64,000 nt of DNA from an uncultured Candidatus Melainabacteria bacterium (GCA_934692665.1 CAKUUG010000003.1:1-64000); one strand, 5' to 3'; positions 42,633 to 50,492 are shown, counted from the stretch's first letter. Program-made: numbers and translations. Notes: generated by a model from the letters alone, not told the origin.

Positions 42633-43175
42633 ATGATTAGTGTAGAAAATTTTAGCAATGTTTGTTTTTATTTGGGGCTGGTTTCTTTGGTTGTTTTGTT
42701 ATTAAAAACATTTCTGCCATTCGACACAGATGCAGAAGTAAGCGGAGATTTTACCACACTCACAGAAACCGATAGTTCATTCAACTTGTTCACATTAGAA
42801 AGCATATTGTCGTTTTTTATGTGTTTTGGCTGGATGGGTTGGTGGGCATATAATTATCAACATCTGTCATTAAAAATTTGTATGCTTATTGCTTGTATTT
42901 CAGGGATTGTGGGGATGTTATTCTTCGCATTTTTATTTGCCCAAATAAAAAAGATGGAATTCATACCAAAAAACGATTTTAAAGAATTGATTAATAAAAA
43001 AGGAAAAGCCTATACAAGATTTCAGCCCAATTCTAAAGGACAAATCCAAATCGACTTCAATTCCAAATATGCAACACTAGATGCTATAAACACAAGCGAA
43101 GAAGAGATAAATGCGTTTGAATTGATAGAAGTTGTAAAAGTAGAAGATAATATAATATACATTAAAAAAGCATAA
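42633..43175 (+). CDS. NfeD-like membrane protein partner of flotillin
   Basis: The roughly 180-residue protein has three hydrophobic helices (about 10-28, 55-72, 80-104; NVCFYLGLVSLVVLLLKTF, FFMCFGWMGWWAYNY, ISGIVGMLFFAFLF) and a C-terminal OB-like domain (110-180) with GKAYTRFQPNSKGQIQIDF and INAFELIEVVKVEDNIIYI, which fits short NfeD/DUF1449 proteins. The start at 42633 (MISVENF) is chosen because upstream in-frame codons from 42516 are hydrophilic and lack a family match. The flotillin gene begins 13 bases downstream, the usual NfeD-flotillin pairing in lipid-microdomain systems. Confidence 0.75.
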   Translation: MISVENFSNVCFYLGLVSLVVLLLKTFLPFDTDAEVSGDFTTLTETDSSFNLFTLESILSFFMCFGWMGWWAYNYQHLSLKICMLIACISGIVGMLFFAFLFAQIKKMEFIPKNDFKELINKKGKAYTRFQPNSKGQIQIDFNSKYATLDAINTSEEEINAFELIEVVKVEDNIIYIKKA

Positions 43176-43188
43176 GAAGGAGAAAAAA

Positions 43189-44769
43189 ATGCCGATTTTT
43201 TTACTTTTGGCGGTAATTTTGTTTGTAGTGTTGTCACTTGCTGCAAGCAGAATCAAAAGATGTCCGTCTAACAAAATCATCGTTGTGTATGGTAAATACA
43301 CAGGTTCATCCGGTGTACGTTGTGTCCATGGGGGTACTGTCATCGTTTGGCCTTTGATACAAGATTTTGGAACATTGTCACTAGAACCAATGACAACCGA
43401 TGTTGACCTTAGGGGTGCATTGTCAAAAGGAAATATCAGAATCGCAGTTCCTGCAACATTTACTTTTGGCGTTTCAACTAACCCAAGACTTCTTCAAAAT
43501 GCAGCAGAAAGATTGTTGGGCTTGAGTAAACAAGAAATAATCAACAAAGTTTCTGATATCATTCTAGGTCAATTGCGTCTTGCGATTGCAACATTGTCTA
43601 TCGAAGAAATAAACCAAGATAGAGAAAAATTCTTGGAACAAATAAATGCAAACGTAAACCCTGAATTGAACAAAATCGGTCTGGAAATCATAAACGTAAA
43701 CATAAAAGATATTACAGACGAATCAGGTTATATTGATGCAATAGGTAAAAAAGCAGCAGCAGAAGCAATTAACAAAGCGAAAATCGAAGTTGCTCAACAA
43801 GAAAAACTGGGGGCAATCGGTGAAGCTGAAGCAAACAAAGAAAAAGAAGTCCAAGTCGCTAACCAATCTGCACAAACAACCATTGGACAAGTAAATGCCG
43901 ATAAAGAAAAAAGAATCAAAACCGCAACCCTAGAAGCCCAAGCAGTCGAAGGCGAAAATATTTCTAAAGCAAATATTGCAGAATACAACGCAACACTTGC
44001 CGTAAAACAAGCAGAAGCCCTAAAAATGGGAGAAGTTGCAAAAGCAAACGCTGAACGTGACATTTTGATTGCACAAAAAGAACAAGAAGAAGCAAGATTG
44101 AAAAAAGAAGAACTTGCAGAACAAGAAGTTGAAAAATTAAAAATACAAGTACAAGCAGACGCTGAAGCAGAACGTGCAAGAAGAATTGCAATCGGTGAAG
44201 CTGACGCCATAAAAGCAAAATACTTTGCAGAAGCAGAAGGTGTAAAAGCTGTATTAGAAGCAAAAGCAGCAGGTTATCAAAAACTTGTTTCAATCAGCAA
44301 CAACAAGCCTGAACTTGCAACAAGTTTCTTGATGATAGAAAAAGTAGAAGACATCGTTGCTCGCCAAGTAGAAGCAATTAAAAACATAAAATTCGACAAA
44401 ATCACTGTTTGGGATGGCGGTTCAGGTTCTGAAAAAGGTTCTACAACGGCAAACTTTATGAAAGACCTGATAAAATCACTTCCTGCTATGCATGATTTGG
44501 CAGGACAAGCAGGAATCGAGCTTCCACAGATTTTAGGAAAAGTAGATTCAATAGATACAGCTGCTGCAGTAAATAAAGAAGAAGTTCTCCAAGCACAAAT
44601 CATTGAATCAGATGGTACAAAAACCGCCCTATGCCCACATTGTAGTGCAAAATACAAAGTCAAAACCGAAGACGGAAAAACAACAATCCCAGGAATCGCA
44701 GATGTAGATGATGATATGGATGGTCAACAAATATATTGTCTAAAATGCGGCAAAAAATTCACTCTTTAA
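43189..44769 (+). CDS. Flotillin-like SPFH protein with C-terminal zinc ribbon
   Basis: The 526-residue protein has a membrane hairpin or helix (2-20, PIFLLLAVILFVVLSLAA), an SPFH/Band 7 domain (about 25-210; CPSNKIIVVYGKYTG, TFTFGVSTNPRLLQNAAERLLG) and a long Ala/Glu coiled coil (210-370) with repeated EA segments, as in FloT/flotillin. It scaffolds functional membrane microdomains. The C-terminal 50 residues are unusual: CPHCSAKYKV and YCLKCGKKFTL form a zinc-ribbon-like CxxC pair absent from standard flotillins. GAAGGAG precedes the ATG. A strong terminator follows, ending the NfeD-flotillin operon. Confidence 0.9.
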   Translation: MPIFLLLAVILFVVLSLAASRIKRCPSNKIIVVYGKYTGSSGVRCVHGGTVIVWPLIQDFGTLSLEPMTTDVDLRGALSKGNIRIAVPATFTFGVSTNPRLLQNAAERLLGLSKQEIINKVSDIILGQLRLAIATLSIEEINQDREKFLEQINANVNPELNKIGLEIINVNIKDITDESGYIDAIGKKAAAEAINKAKIEVAQQEKLGAIGEAEANKEKEVQVANQSAQTTIGQVNADKEKRIKTATLEAQAVEGENISKANIAEYNATLAVKQAEALKMGEVAKANAERDILIAQKEQEEARLKKEELAEQEVEKLKIQVQADAEAERARRIAIGEADAIKAKYFAEAEGVKAVLEAKAAGYQKLVSISNNKPELATSFLMIEKVEDIVARQVEAIKNIKFDKITVWDGGSGSEKGSTTANFMKDLIKSLPAMHDLAGQAGIELPQILGKVDSIDTAAAVNKEEVLQAQIIESDGTKTALCPHCSAKYKVKTEDGKTTIPGIADVDDDMDGQQIYCLKCGKKFTL

Positions 44770-44787
44770 TAACAAAATCATTCAACA

Positions 44788-44827
44788 AAAAGCCCTTGAA
44801 AAAACTATTATTTTCGAGGGCTTTTTA
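44788..44827 (+). terminator. Rho-independent terminator of the flotillin operon
   Basis: AAAAGCCCTTGAAAA pairs with TTTTCGAGGGCTTTT, with one G-U pair and a loop of about 8 bases; the T run follows on the plus strand. Confidence 0.85.
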
Positions 44828-44841
44828 AAATTTTAATTAAA

Positions 44842-44925
44842 TCATCGCTCCTTTATGTTTTTATATAAATCAATAACATTATCCCCTAATTTTTTGTTGT
44901 TCATCAATTTTGCATAAATTTCCAT
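44842..44925 (-). CDS. Candidate 27-residue small protein
   Basis: A short frame (MEIYAKLMNNKKLGDNVIDL...) has CGGAGGAATT at a suitable distance before its ATG, the best Shine-Dalgarno in this 230-base gap. It encodes a basic, probably helical peptide. No family is recognised. It may be a real small gene or the 5' remnant of a lost one. Confidence 0.3.
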   Translation of the reverse strand: MEIYAKLMNNKKLGDNVIDLYKNIKER

Positions 44926-44980
44926 CACAAATTCCTCCGATTTTTTTATTACATATCCGCTTACTTTTTAAAACTTTATA

Positions 44981-45009
44981 TTGCTCACAGGTAAAGTTTT
45001 TTGGATAAT
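44981..45009 (+). promoter_or_regulatory. Promoter of the lethal-factor-like protease gene, leaderless
   Basis: TTGCTC (44981-44986) and GATAAT (45004-45009) are exactly 17 bases apart, and the ATG at 45016 follows after six bases. This decides the start against the in-frame TTG at 45001, which lies inside the promoter. Confidence 0.6.
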
Positions 45010-45015
45010 GGTTTT

Positions 45016-45651
45016 ATGAAACTAACAATAAAAAATTATTCAAGTGCAGATAGTAAATTTTTAAAAGAATTTTATTTTGAACTAGAAAATTTACCCAAAA
45101 AATTAGCTGATTTGATTAACAAAAAGAAAATAAAAATTATTTTAGCAGACAAATTTTCTGACATTGCAACGAATGAAACTCTAAAAGAAATCAAAAAATA
45201 CAAAGAAAATTATAATCCGAATAACATAAACAAAACAATTAGAGGCATTTGTTCCGATGATATAGAAGGTGGTTCAATTTGTATTTTTTACAACAATGCA
45301 AAAGATAGCTTGCCTGTTATTTTGTACCACGAAATCGGTCATCTTGTTGACTATTATACTGATTTTGAAAACCCGAGTTTTAGCATAGATAAAAACTTTG
45401 TTGAAGCATACAAAAAGGATTTGACTTTAAATTGGAGCAAAATTAAAACAGATAAAAGATTTAAACTAATGCACTACATCCAAGATTCGACACCAAATAA
45501 CCCGTCAAAATCGGCGATGATTGAAACTTTTGCTTTTTGTTTTGCAAAAAACTTTAACAAAATCGACACTATTGATATTGTAAGTGAATATTTTGAAAAT
45601 TCATTCAATACAACTAAAAAAATAATAGAACAGTTTTTTTGCGATTTTTAA
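45016..45651 (+). CDS. Anthrax-lethal-factor-like (ATLF) zinc metalloprotease domain protein
   Basis: The 211-residue protein has one domain with the gluzincin motif YHEIGHLVDYYTD (about 104-116; HExxH). A downstream helix MIETFAFCFAKNF (about 172-184) supplies the likely third zinc ligand Glu, as in lethal factor (HEFGHAVDDYAG...E). IKIILADKF and SICIFYNN are the preceding strands. The anthrax toxin is a host-directed protease; the stand-alone domain here has no signal peptide or translocation domain. The start is set by the leaderless promoter. Neighbours do not explain its role. Possible roles are an effector, an interbacterial toxin or a housekeeping protease. Confidence 0.7.
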   Translation: MKLTIKNYSSADSKFLKEFYFELENLPKKLADLINKKKIKIILADKFSDIATNETLKEIKKYKENYNPNNINKTIRGICSDDIEGGSICIFYNNAKDSLPVILYHEIGHLVDYYTDFENPSFSIDKNFVEAYKKDLTLNWSKIKTDKRFKLMHYIQDSTPNNPSKSAMIETFAFCFAKNFNKIDTIDIVSEYFENSFNTTKKIIEQFFCDF

Positions 45652-45671
45652 AATTCTAAACGCTGCTTAAT

Positions 45672-46415
45672 CTACAACCTTATAATATTAACATCTTTCA
45701 TAATTTCGGCAAGATTAACGGTTGATTTTTCTTTTTTTATAGGACTCAATTCAATTATAGAATCTGCAGACATCTCGGGCATTGTATCTATTTTGTCTGT
45801 TTCGAGCGTTAAAACATCTTCTTTTTTTATAGGTTCAATTTCAACTATAGAATCAGCTGACACCTCGGGCATAGCTTTTACATCTGCTAATTCCACAACA
45901 GGAATATCTTCTTTTGAAAGTTCCAATTCGATTGCATTTTCGATATCATTTATTTCTTTAGGCATTTCAGTATTTTCGATGGCGGCTGTCGGTTTTTGTT
46001 CAATCAATTCAGCCTCAGGGTTAATTTTGATATCTTTTTCTTTTGTATCTTCTATTTTAAAATCTTTAACAGCTCCATTCTCGGGTGGCTTCTTTTTAGT
46101 TAAATCAGGTTCGGTAGCGTTTTTTGGGGGTTTAACATCATCAGTTTTTGTATTGGTTGGAGCTTTTGATTTTATTCTATTTACAAATCCTGCAACGATT
46201 TCTTGGGCTTTTTTCCCAAAATTACCTTTGTAAGCTAAATACCCCATACCAAAACTTGCAACAATGCTCGCCAATATTCCACCAACAATGACTTCTTTTT
46301 TGTGTTTTTTGATGAATGAATCTTGTTTAGCGGCATTTGGTTTTTGATTTTGAATTTGGCTTTTTTGGTTTTTTGTGTAGCTTTGGTTCGCCGGATTTAA
46401 TTTTATGTCTATCAC
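45672..46415 (-). CDS. Membrane-anchored acidic repeat protein of unknown function
   Basis: This 247-residue protein starts at GTG 46415 (AAAAGG upstream). Residues 1-38 are polar and Asn/Gln/Lys-rich, a transmembrane helix spans about 41-63 (EVIVGGILASIVASFGMGYL), and the rest is an acidic, Pro/Lys/Glu-rich extension. Near the C-terminus two repeats occur about 30 residues apart: MPEVSADSIVEIEPIKKE and MPEMSADSIIELSPIKKE. No enzymatic motif is seen. The polar tail-Lys patch-helix start resembles the kinase-like protein at 11314-13404. Function unknown; a surface or secretion-linked tether is one possibility. Confidence 0.65.
   Translation of the reverse strand: MIDIKLNPANQSYTKNQKSQIQNQKPNAAKQDSFIKKHKKEVIVGGILASIVASFGMGYLAYKGNFGKKAQEIVAGFVNRIKSKAPTNTKTDDVKPPKNATEPDLTKKKPPENGAVKDFKIEDTKEKDIKINPEAELIEQKPTAAIENTEMPKEINDIENAIELELSKEDIPVVELADVKAMPEVSADSIVEIEPIKKEDVLTLETDKIDTMPEMSADSIIELSPIKKEKSTVNLAEIMKDVNIIRL
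45722..45895 (-). repeat. Tandem coding repeat in the acidic protein gene
   Basis: Two copies of an 18-codon unit (MPE-V/M-SADSI...PIKKE), about 90 bases apart, share nearly identical DNA such as ATAGAATC-GC-GA-AC and CTTTTTTTATAGG. They encode two equally spaced acidic repeats. Confidence 0.6.
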
Positions 46416-46476
46416 ATTGTGCCTTTTTAAAATTTACACTACATAAAAAACACGACAAAAAAATTTATTGCTAATG

Positions 46477-46947
46477 TTATTTTATATTTTTAATCAAATT
46501 AGCCATTTCAATTGCAGCTTGGGCACATTCAGAACCTTTGTTTCCTGCTTTTGTGCCTGCTCTTTCTATTGCTTGTTCAATATTGTCTGTTGTAAGAACC
46601 CCGAACAATACAGGAACACCTGTATTCATAGAAACAGAAGCAATTCCTTTCGACAATTCTGCACAAACATAGTCATAATGGTCTGTTGCACCTTTTATTA
46701 TTGCACCTAAGGTAACAATAGCTGAGTATTTGTTGCTTTTTGCAAGATAATTTGTTGCAAGCGGAATCTCAAAAGCCCCAGGCACCCAAATAACATCAAT
46801 ATTTTCTTCTTTTACATTCAGTCTTTTAAAAGTATCCAATGCTCCATTTAGAAGTTTTTCGCCGATAAAATTGTTAAATCTTGAAATTACAATGCAAAAT
46901 TTATCTTCAGCATTTGAATACAATTTTCCTTCATATATATTTGTCAT
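46477..46947 (-). CDS. ribH: 6,7-dimethyl-8-ribityllumazine synthase
   Basis: This 156-residue riboflavin-pathway enzyme condenses 5-amino-6-ribitylaminouracil with 3,4-dihydroxy-2-butanone 4-phosphate and forms large shells. Motifs: [53 protein letters not shown] (catalytic His), and [27 protein letters not shown]. Length matches the family. GGAG lies before the ATG. No other rib genes adjoin and no FMN riboswitch was seen; the upstream gene is the PIG-L-like protein 15 bases away. Confidence 0.96.
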   Translation of the reverse strand: MTNIYEGKLYSNAEDKFCIVISRFNNFIGEKLLNGALDTFKRLNVKEENIDVIWVPGAFEIPLATNYLAKSNKYSAIVTLGAIIKGATDHYDYVCAELSKGIASVSMNTGVPVLFGVLTTDNIEQAIERAGTKAGNKGSECAQAAIEMANLIKNIK

Positions 46948-46962
46948 TTTTTTCTCCTAAAT

Positions 46963-47724
46963 TTACAATAACGGAATTTTTAAAAACTCTTCGACGGTAA
47001 AACTCATAAATGCTTCTGCATAATCACAATTGTATTGAATTGCACGATATGCATTTATTCCGACGATTTTTTCCGTCATGCCTTTGAATTTGTCGTCCGG
47101 ATAATATAATCTGAGCAATTTTTTCTTTGTTTCAATAATTGGGCTGATATTTACATAATAATCTATAGTACACAAAGAAAAATCTGATTCGTACATAAAA
47201 ATTTTTAATTCCGGTTTTATTTCTTTTTCTTTTAAAATTTGTTTAAAATGTTTCAAAAGTGCAATCGTGTCAACATTGTTATCATATACATTTGGAATAA
47301 AAATGTAGTCTACTTCTGAAATATCTATTTTTTTAAACGTAGAATAGTGGTTTTTTAGGGTTTTTGAGTCAATATCGAATATCTTGTAGCCTTTTACTCT
47401 GGTGCTTTTCATAGCATCAGTAAACTGCTGTTTTTTGATGAGTGCAGCTTCCAGAGGATCGTTTTTCAACATTGCAGAACCATTTGTGAAACACAATACT
47501 TCAAAACTTTTTGGATTTTGTGCCATCAAACCGCCGACGCCTCTGGTTTCTGCTCCAGGGTATTGTGCCAAAACAAGACATTTTGTATCAAGACTAACTT
47601 TGAATTGTCTCATTTGAGTCTTCAAATTGTACAAAAAATAAAACAAATACTTGCTGAAATTTACTTCTTTAACAAGGTTTGTTTTTTTAATTATGTCAAT
47701 TATTTTTTGCTGAAGTTCAACCAT
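46963..47724 (-). CDS. PIG-L/LmbE-like protein lacking metal-binding residues
   Basis: The 253-residue protein follows the PIG-L deacetylase fold: CLVLAQYPGAETRGVGGLMA (about 48-67), FEVLCFTNGSAM, an R-x(n)-FTDAMKSTRVKGYKIFDI helix and DYIFIPNVYDNNVDTIALLKHF. Active members have HPDDE in the first motif and HxDH in the last; here they read YPGAE and NNVDT, so the His and Asp zinc ligands and catalytic Asp are replaced. It is therefore probably a non-catalytic relative, perhaps a binding protein. AAGGA precedes the ATG. It is likely co-transcribed with ribH. Confidence 0.65.
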   Translation of the reverse strand: MVELQQKIIDIIKKTNLVKEVNFSKYLFYFLYNLKTQMRQFKVSLDTKCLVLAQYPGAETRGVGGLMAQNPKSFEVLCFTNGSAMLKNDPLEAALIKKQQFTDAMKSTRVKGYKIFDIDSKTLKNHYSTFKKIDISEVDYIFIPNVYDNNVDTIALLKHFKQILKEKEIKPELKIFMYESDFSLCTIDYYVNISPIIETKKKLLRLYYPDDKFKGMTEKIVGINAYRAIQYNCDYAEAFMSFTVEEFLKIPLL

Positions 47725-47830
47725 AAATCCTTCCTGCTTTAGATTATAACAAGAAAAATTAAATTTTATATCATTTTGTTACAACATATAAATTATTGTA
47801 AAATATTTTAAAATTATTTACATTATTATT

Positions 47831-48526
47831 ATGGGAAATCTTTTGAAAAAAATTTTCATTTTTGCTTTTTTGATTTTTGGCTTTATGCATTTGGCTCAAA
47901 TTACGATTATCAACCTTCAAAAAACAAACGAAAAAGAACAAGTTTTAAAAGACGTATATGAATCCCTAAAATACGCAATTTTAATGAGCGGAAATGCAAC
48001 AAAACCCGCAAAAGACTGGGAATGGCAGTACAATGACCCTGAGTTTGCTGCTGAATATATTTTAAAAAAAAGAATTTTACCTTATGTAACCAATTACAAA
48101 ACTTGTGAAGATAAAGCCTTGCAATGTGTTGGCGGATTTTCGTACTTGAATAAAGAAGATTATGAACACATAAATTTTAGACGCACAAAACAATATGCAA
48201 GAGCCATTGTCGGCATATACGACGCACACGTTGCTCTGACTATGACAGGAGAATGCAAAAAGAACAGAAAAAAAAGTGTTTGTGGAATTTTGCTTGTTGA
48301 CATAAATAACAAAGATACACCAAACACAATGGGTTATGATGTTTTTAAGTTTGCAATTTATGGAGATGGGTCGTTTTTGCCTTATGGATTTTATTGGCCG
48401 AGAAAAGACATTGAAGAAGAATGTTCACAAGGCTTTAGCGGTGAATCTTGTGCGGCGAAAATTTTACTTGATGGCTGGATAATGAAAAGAGGCGGAGATA
48501 ATCCTTATTTCATATACAAAAAATGA
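47831..48526 (+). CDS. Type II secretion/type IV pilus pseudopilin-like protein, atypical N-terminus
   Basis: The 231-residue protein has one N-terminal transmembrane segment (about 6-28, KKIFIFAFLIFGFMHLAQIT) but no GFTLIE-type prepilin peptidase site. The C-terminal domain shows the pilin-like pattern GILLVDINNKDTPNTMGYDVFKFAIYGDG, and GSFLPYG, then Cys-containing CSQGFSGESCAAKILLDGW, a combination common in pseudopilins of this lineage. Cys pairs suggest periplasmic disulfides. It may be a minor pilin with a divergent leader or a bitopic platform protein. TACATT six bases before the ATG hints at a leaderless message. Confidence 0.6.
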   Translation: MGNLLKKIFIFAFLIFGFMHLAQITIINLQKTNEKEQVLKDVYESLKYAILMSGNATKPAKDWEWQYNDPEFAAEYILKKRILPYVTNYKTCEDKALQCVGGFSYLNKEDYEHINFRRTKQYARAIVGIYDAHVALTMTGECKKNRKKSVCGILLVDINNKDTPNTMGYDVFKFAIYGDGSFLPYGFYWPRKDIEEECSQGFSGESCAAKILLDGWIMKRGGDNPYFIYKK

Positions 48527-48560
48527 TGCTTAAACTACGAATAACATAGCAAGCATCATT
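48522..48560 (+). terminator. Hairpin overlapping the pseudopilin-like stop codon
   Basis: AATGATGCTT (48522-48531) pairs with AAGCATCATT (48551-48560), with a 19-base loop. The stop codon lies in the first arm. The downstream T tract is weak, so termination efficiency is uncertain. Confidence 0.5.
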
Positions 48561-48584
48561 TATTCTTATCTTGTGGCTTAAATA

Positions 48585-48953
48585 TTATTGAAGAACAGCT
48601 TTTTGTTTGTTGTAGAAATCAATTTTTGATTGAAGTCTTTGCATTTTTAGTGTTCTTTCTGTTTCGGTTATTGTTTTGTCTTTTTTAACATCTGATAATT
48701 GTTTGTTTAAATCTGAAATTCTGTTGTCGATTTGTTTGATTTTTTCTGCTTTTTTTTCTGTTGCAGTAGAAGTTTGAGCTTTTGCTTTGTTTTCTATATC
48801 AGTTTTAACAGCACTTCTTAATGAAGAAGCAGAAGCCTTTGCATCAGCTTTCGCTGCCTTTGCAGTTGATTTAACCGCATCAGACAAAACACCTGCACAA
48901 ACAACATTTACACTCAATGCCGCAACAAAAGCAATAGCTAATAGTTTTTTCAT
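48585..48953 (-). CDS. Small secreted Ala/Lys-rich coiled-coil protein
   Basis: The 122-residue protein has a Sec signal peptide (1-20, MKKLLAIAFVAALSVNVVCA). The mature part is Ala/Lys/Ser-rich (LSDAVKSTAKAAKADAKASA) followed by a heptad-like coiled coil (70-120, EKIKQIDNRISDLNKQLS). The layout recalls Skp/OmpH-like or YtxH-like periplasmic helical proteins, without clear homology. GGGAGG precedes the ATG, a strong ribosome binding site, so high expression is likely. Function unknown. Confidence 0.7.
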   Translation of the reverse strand: MKKLLAIAFVAALSVNVVCAGVLSDAVKSTAKAAKADAKASASSLRSAVKTDIENKAKAQTSTATEKKAEKIKQIDNRISDLNKQLSDVKKDKTITETERTLKMQRLQSKIDFYNKQKAVLQ

Positions 48954-49043
48954 TGAAATACCTCCCTAAGATAATTATAACTTTATTTTATACTTAATCT
49001 TTAAAAAAGCAAATTATTAAGGTTTTTAAACTTCAGGTTATTT

Positions 49044-49565
49044 TTAAATAAAAAACTTATTTGTATCAATTTTTTCAAGTTTTAAAAGTTTTATTTTTGT
49101 TTCTATTCCACCTACATAACCGACCAAACTGCCATTTTTTCCAACAACTCTATGGCATGGAATGATGATAGAAATCGGATTGTGGCTAATAGCATTTCCA
49201 ACGGCTTGTGAAGACATTTTTTCTATATTTTGTTCTTTTGCAATTATTTTTGCTATATCCCCGTAAGTACAGACTTTACCGTATGGAATTTTTGTTAAGA
49301 TTTGCCAAACTCTTTTTCTAAAATCACTTCCAAAAGGAAATAAAGGAAGCTCTGATATTTCAGGCTTTTCACCTTTAAAATACCTATCTAGCCAGTCTTT
49401 TGTTTTTTTGAATATTTCAAGATTTTCGTTTTTTGTGATTTTAGATTTTATCGTATCTAAAAAATACTTCTGCCCTTCTAACCACAGTCCAAGTAGATTT
49501 TCGTTTTCATCACAAGCAAGCGTATAGTTTCCGATAGGGGTTTTATGAGTTGTTAAATAATACAT
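49044..49565 (-). CDS. ogt: Methylated-DNA--protein-cysteine methyltransferase
   Basis: The 173-residue suicide enzyme moves methyl groups from O6-methylguanine to its own Cys. The active-site motif IIPCHRVVGKNGSLVGYVGG (about 133-152) and the helix-turn-helix segment YGKVCTYGDIAKII, SSQAVGNAISHNP are complete. Lengths of 165-175 are standard for Ogt. A TATAAT -10 lies seven bases before the ATG, with no Shine-Dalgarno, suggesting a leaderless mRNA. It stands alone. Confidence 0.95.
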   Translation of the reverse strand: MYYLTTHKTPIGNYTLACDENENLLGLWLEGQKYFLDTIKSKITKNENLEIFKKTKDWLDRYFKGEKPEISELPLFPFGSDFRKRVWQILTKIPYGKVCTYGDIAKIIAKEQNIEKMSSQAVGNAISHNPISIIIPCHRVVGKNGSLVGYVGGIETKIKLLKLEKIDTNKFFI

Positions 49566-49572
49566 AATTCAA

Positions 49573-49578
49573 ATTATA
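49573..49578 (-). promoter_or_regulatory. -10 element of ogt, leaderless
   Basis: TATAAT on the minus strand is followed by seven bases and the ogt ATG. Confidence 0.5.
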
Positions 49579-49790
49579 TCAAAATCTTTATTAATAAAAA
49601 ATAAACAAATATCTTCGCTTATACTGTTTAGTTGATAAAAGGCAACAATTGAAAATACAGAAAAAACGCTTCTTTACTTCTGTTTTAAAATGTATAAATT
49701 CATGTTAGTATTTGTGCGATGAAAGAAAAAAATTATTTACATACAACCAGACAATCCAATACTCTGCAGAAGTTTTGGTAAAATTATTTC

Positions 49791-49976
49791 AAAAATCCAC
49801 TACTTAAATTTGATGTATTAAAAAACCGGAATTACTTCACAGGAACAATTGCAGTCACTATATTTAACGGAATTTTGCTAGGTTTAATAGCGATGTTGCC
49901 ACAATTTATATAAACAATGATGGGATACAATACCTACACAAGCGGTGTATCTATGATGCCAAGAGGAAAAGAATGA
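49791..49976 (+). pseudogene. Remnant of an EmrB/QacA-type MFS drug transporter
   Basis: Translation of 49791-49976 gives NPLLKFDVLKNRNYFTGT, an IFNGILLGLIAMLPQFI helix, a stop, then TMMGYNTYTSGVSMMPRG. This matches the mid region of 14-TM DHA2 transporters (FxNRxF...LLPxYxQxxxGYSxxxAGxxxxPxG). An internal stop (49911-49913) and missing flanks show it is dead. Nothing else was recognised between 49566 and 49790. It lies just upstream of a MarR gene, a common partner of such pumps, so the regulator may have outlived its original target. Confidence 0.7.
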
Positions 49977-50029
49977 TTTTACAATCTTGTGAAGCAAAAC
50001 TTTTACCTTTTTCAGCAGTAAATAAACTC

Positions 50030-50057
50030 TTGACTTTGTTAGATATCTAACTATAAT
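50030..50057 (+). promoter_or_regulatory. marR-type promoter with operator in the spacer, leaderless
   Basis: TTGACT (50030-50035), 16 bases, TATAAT (50052-50057), six bases, ATG (50064). The spacer contains the perfect 14-base palindrome GTTAGATATCTAAC (50038-50051), which recurs before the cupin gene. MarR binding there would block RNA polymerase, indicating autorepression. Confidence 0.75.
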
Positions 50058-50063
50058 ATTTGT

Positions 50064-50468
50064 ATGAGTGCAATATTATCTTTAATATCAAAAATCCACG
50101 AAAAAGGAAACCGTTTTATTATAGAAGCATTAAAAAATAACGGAATAGATGGGCTTGTGCCTAGTCATGGAGATATTCTTGTTTGCCTATATAAAAACAG
50201 AAAAATGACAATGAAAGATATTGCAGATTGTATTCATAGAACAAAACCAACGGTTACGGTTTTAGTCGATAAACTTGAAAAACTCGGGTATTTAAAAAGA
50301 GAAGTTTCTAATAAAGATAGTCGCTATACAAATATAGTTTTAACGCAAAAAGGCGAAGACTTTAAATTAGTTTTTGAAAAAATTTCAAAAGATTTATATG
50401 AAATGCTATACAAAAATTTATCAGAAAACGAAATAGGAATATTAGAAGACCTTTTAAGAAAAATATAA
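50064..50468 (+). CDS. MarR-family transcriptional regulator
   Basis: The 134-residue dimeric winged-helix repressor has helices around LVPSHGDILVCLYKNRKMTM, recognition segment MKDIADCIHRTKPTVTVLVDKL (about 55-76), wing KREVSNKDSRYTNIVLTQKG and a C-terminal dimer helix. Its own promoter spacer holds a 14-base palindrome that recurs 25 bases after its stop, immediately before the cupin gene, so it very likely represses itself and the cupin gene. The ATG lies where transcription should start, so the mRNA is expected to be leaderless. The ligand is unknown. Confidence 0.92.
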   Translation: MSAILSLISKIHEKGNRFIIEALKNNGIDGLVPSHGDILVCLYKNRKMTMKDIADCIHRTKPTVTVLVDKLEKLGYLKREVSNKDSRYTNIVLTQKGEDFKLVFEKISKDLYEMLYKNLSENEIGILEDLLRKI

Positions 50469-50492
50469 AAACAAAAATTTTTTACAGTAATA

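Noticed and set aside
45001..45015. TTG start for the lethal-factor-like gene
   Set aside because: The TTG overlaps the -10 element; the ATG at 45016 stands six bases after it.
46477..46947. FMN riboswitch controlling ribH
   Set aside because: The 15-base gap upstream of ribH has no room for one, and no FMN aptamer motif was seen near the PIG-L-like gene.
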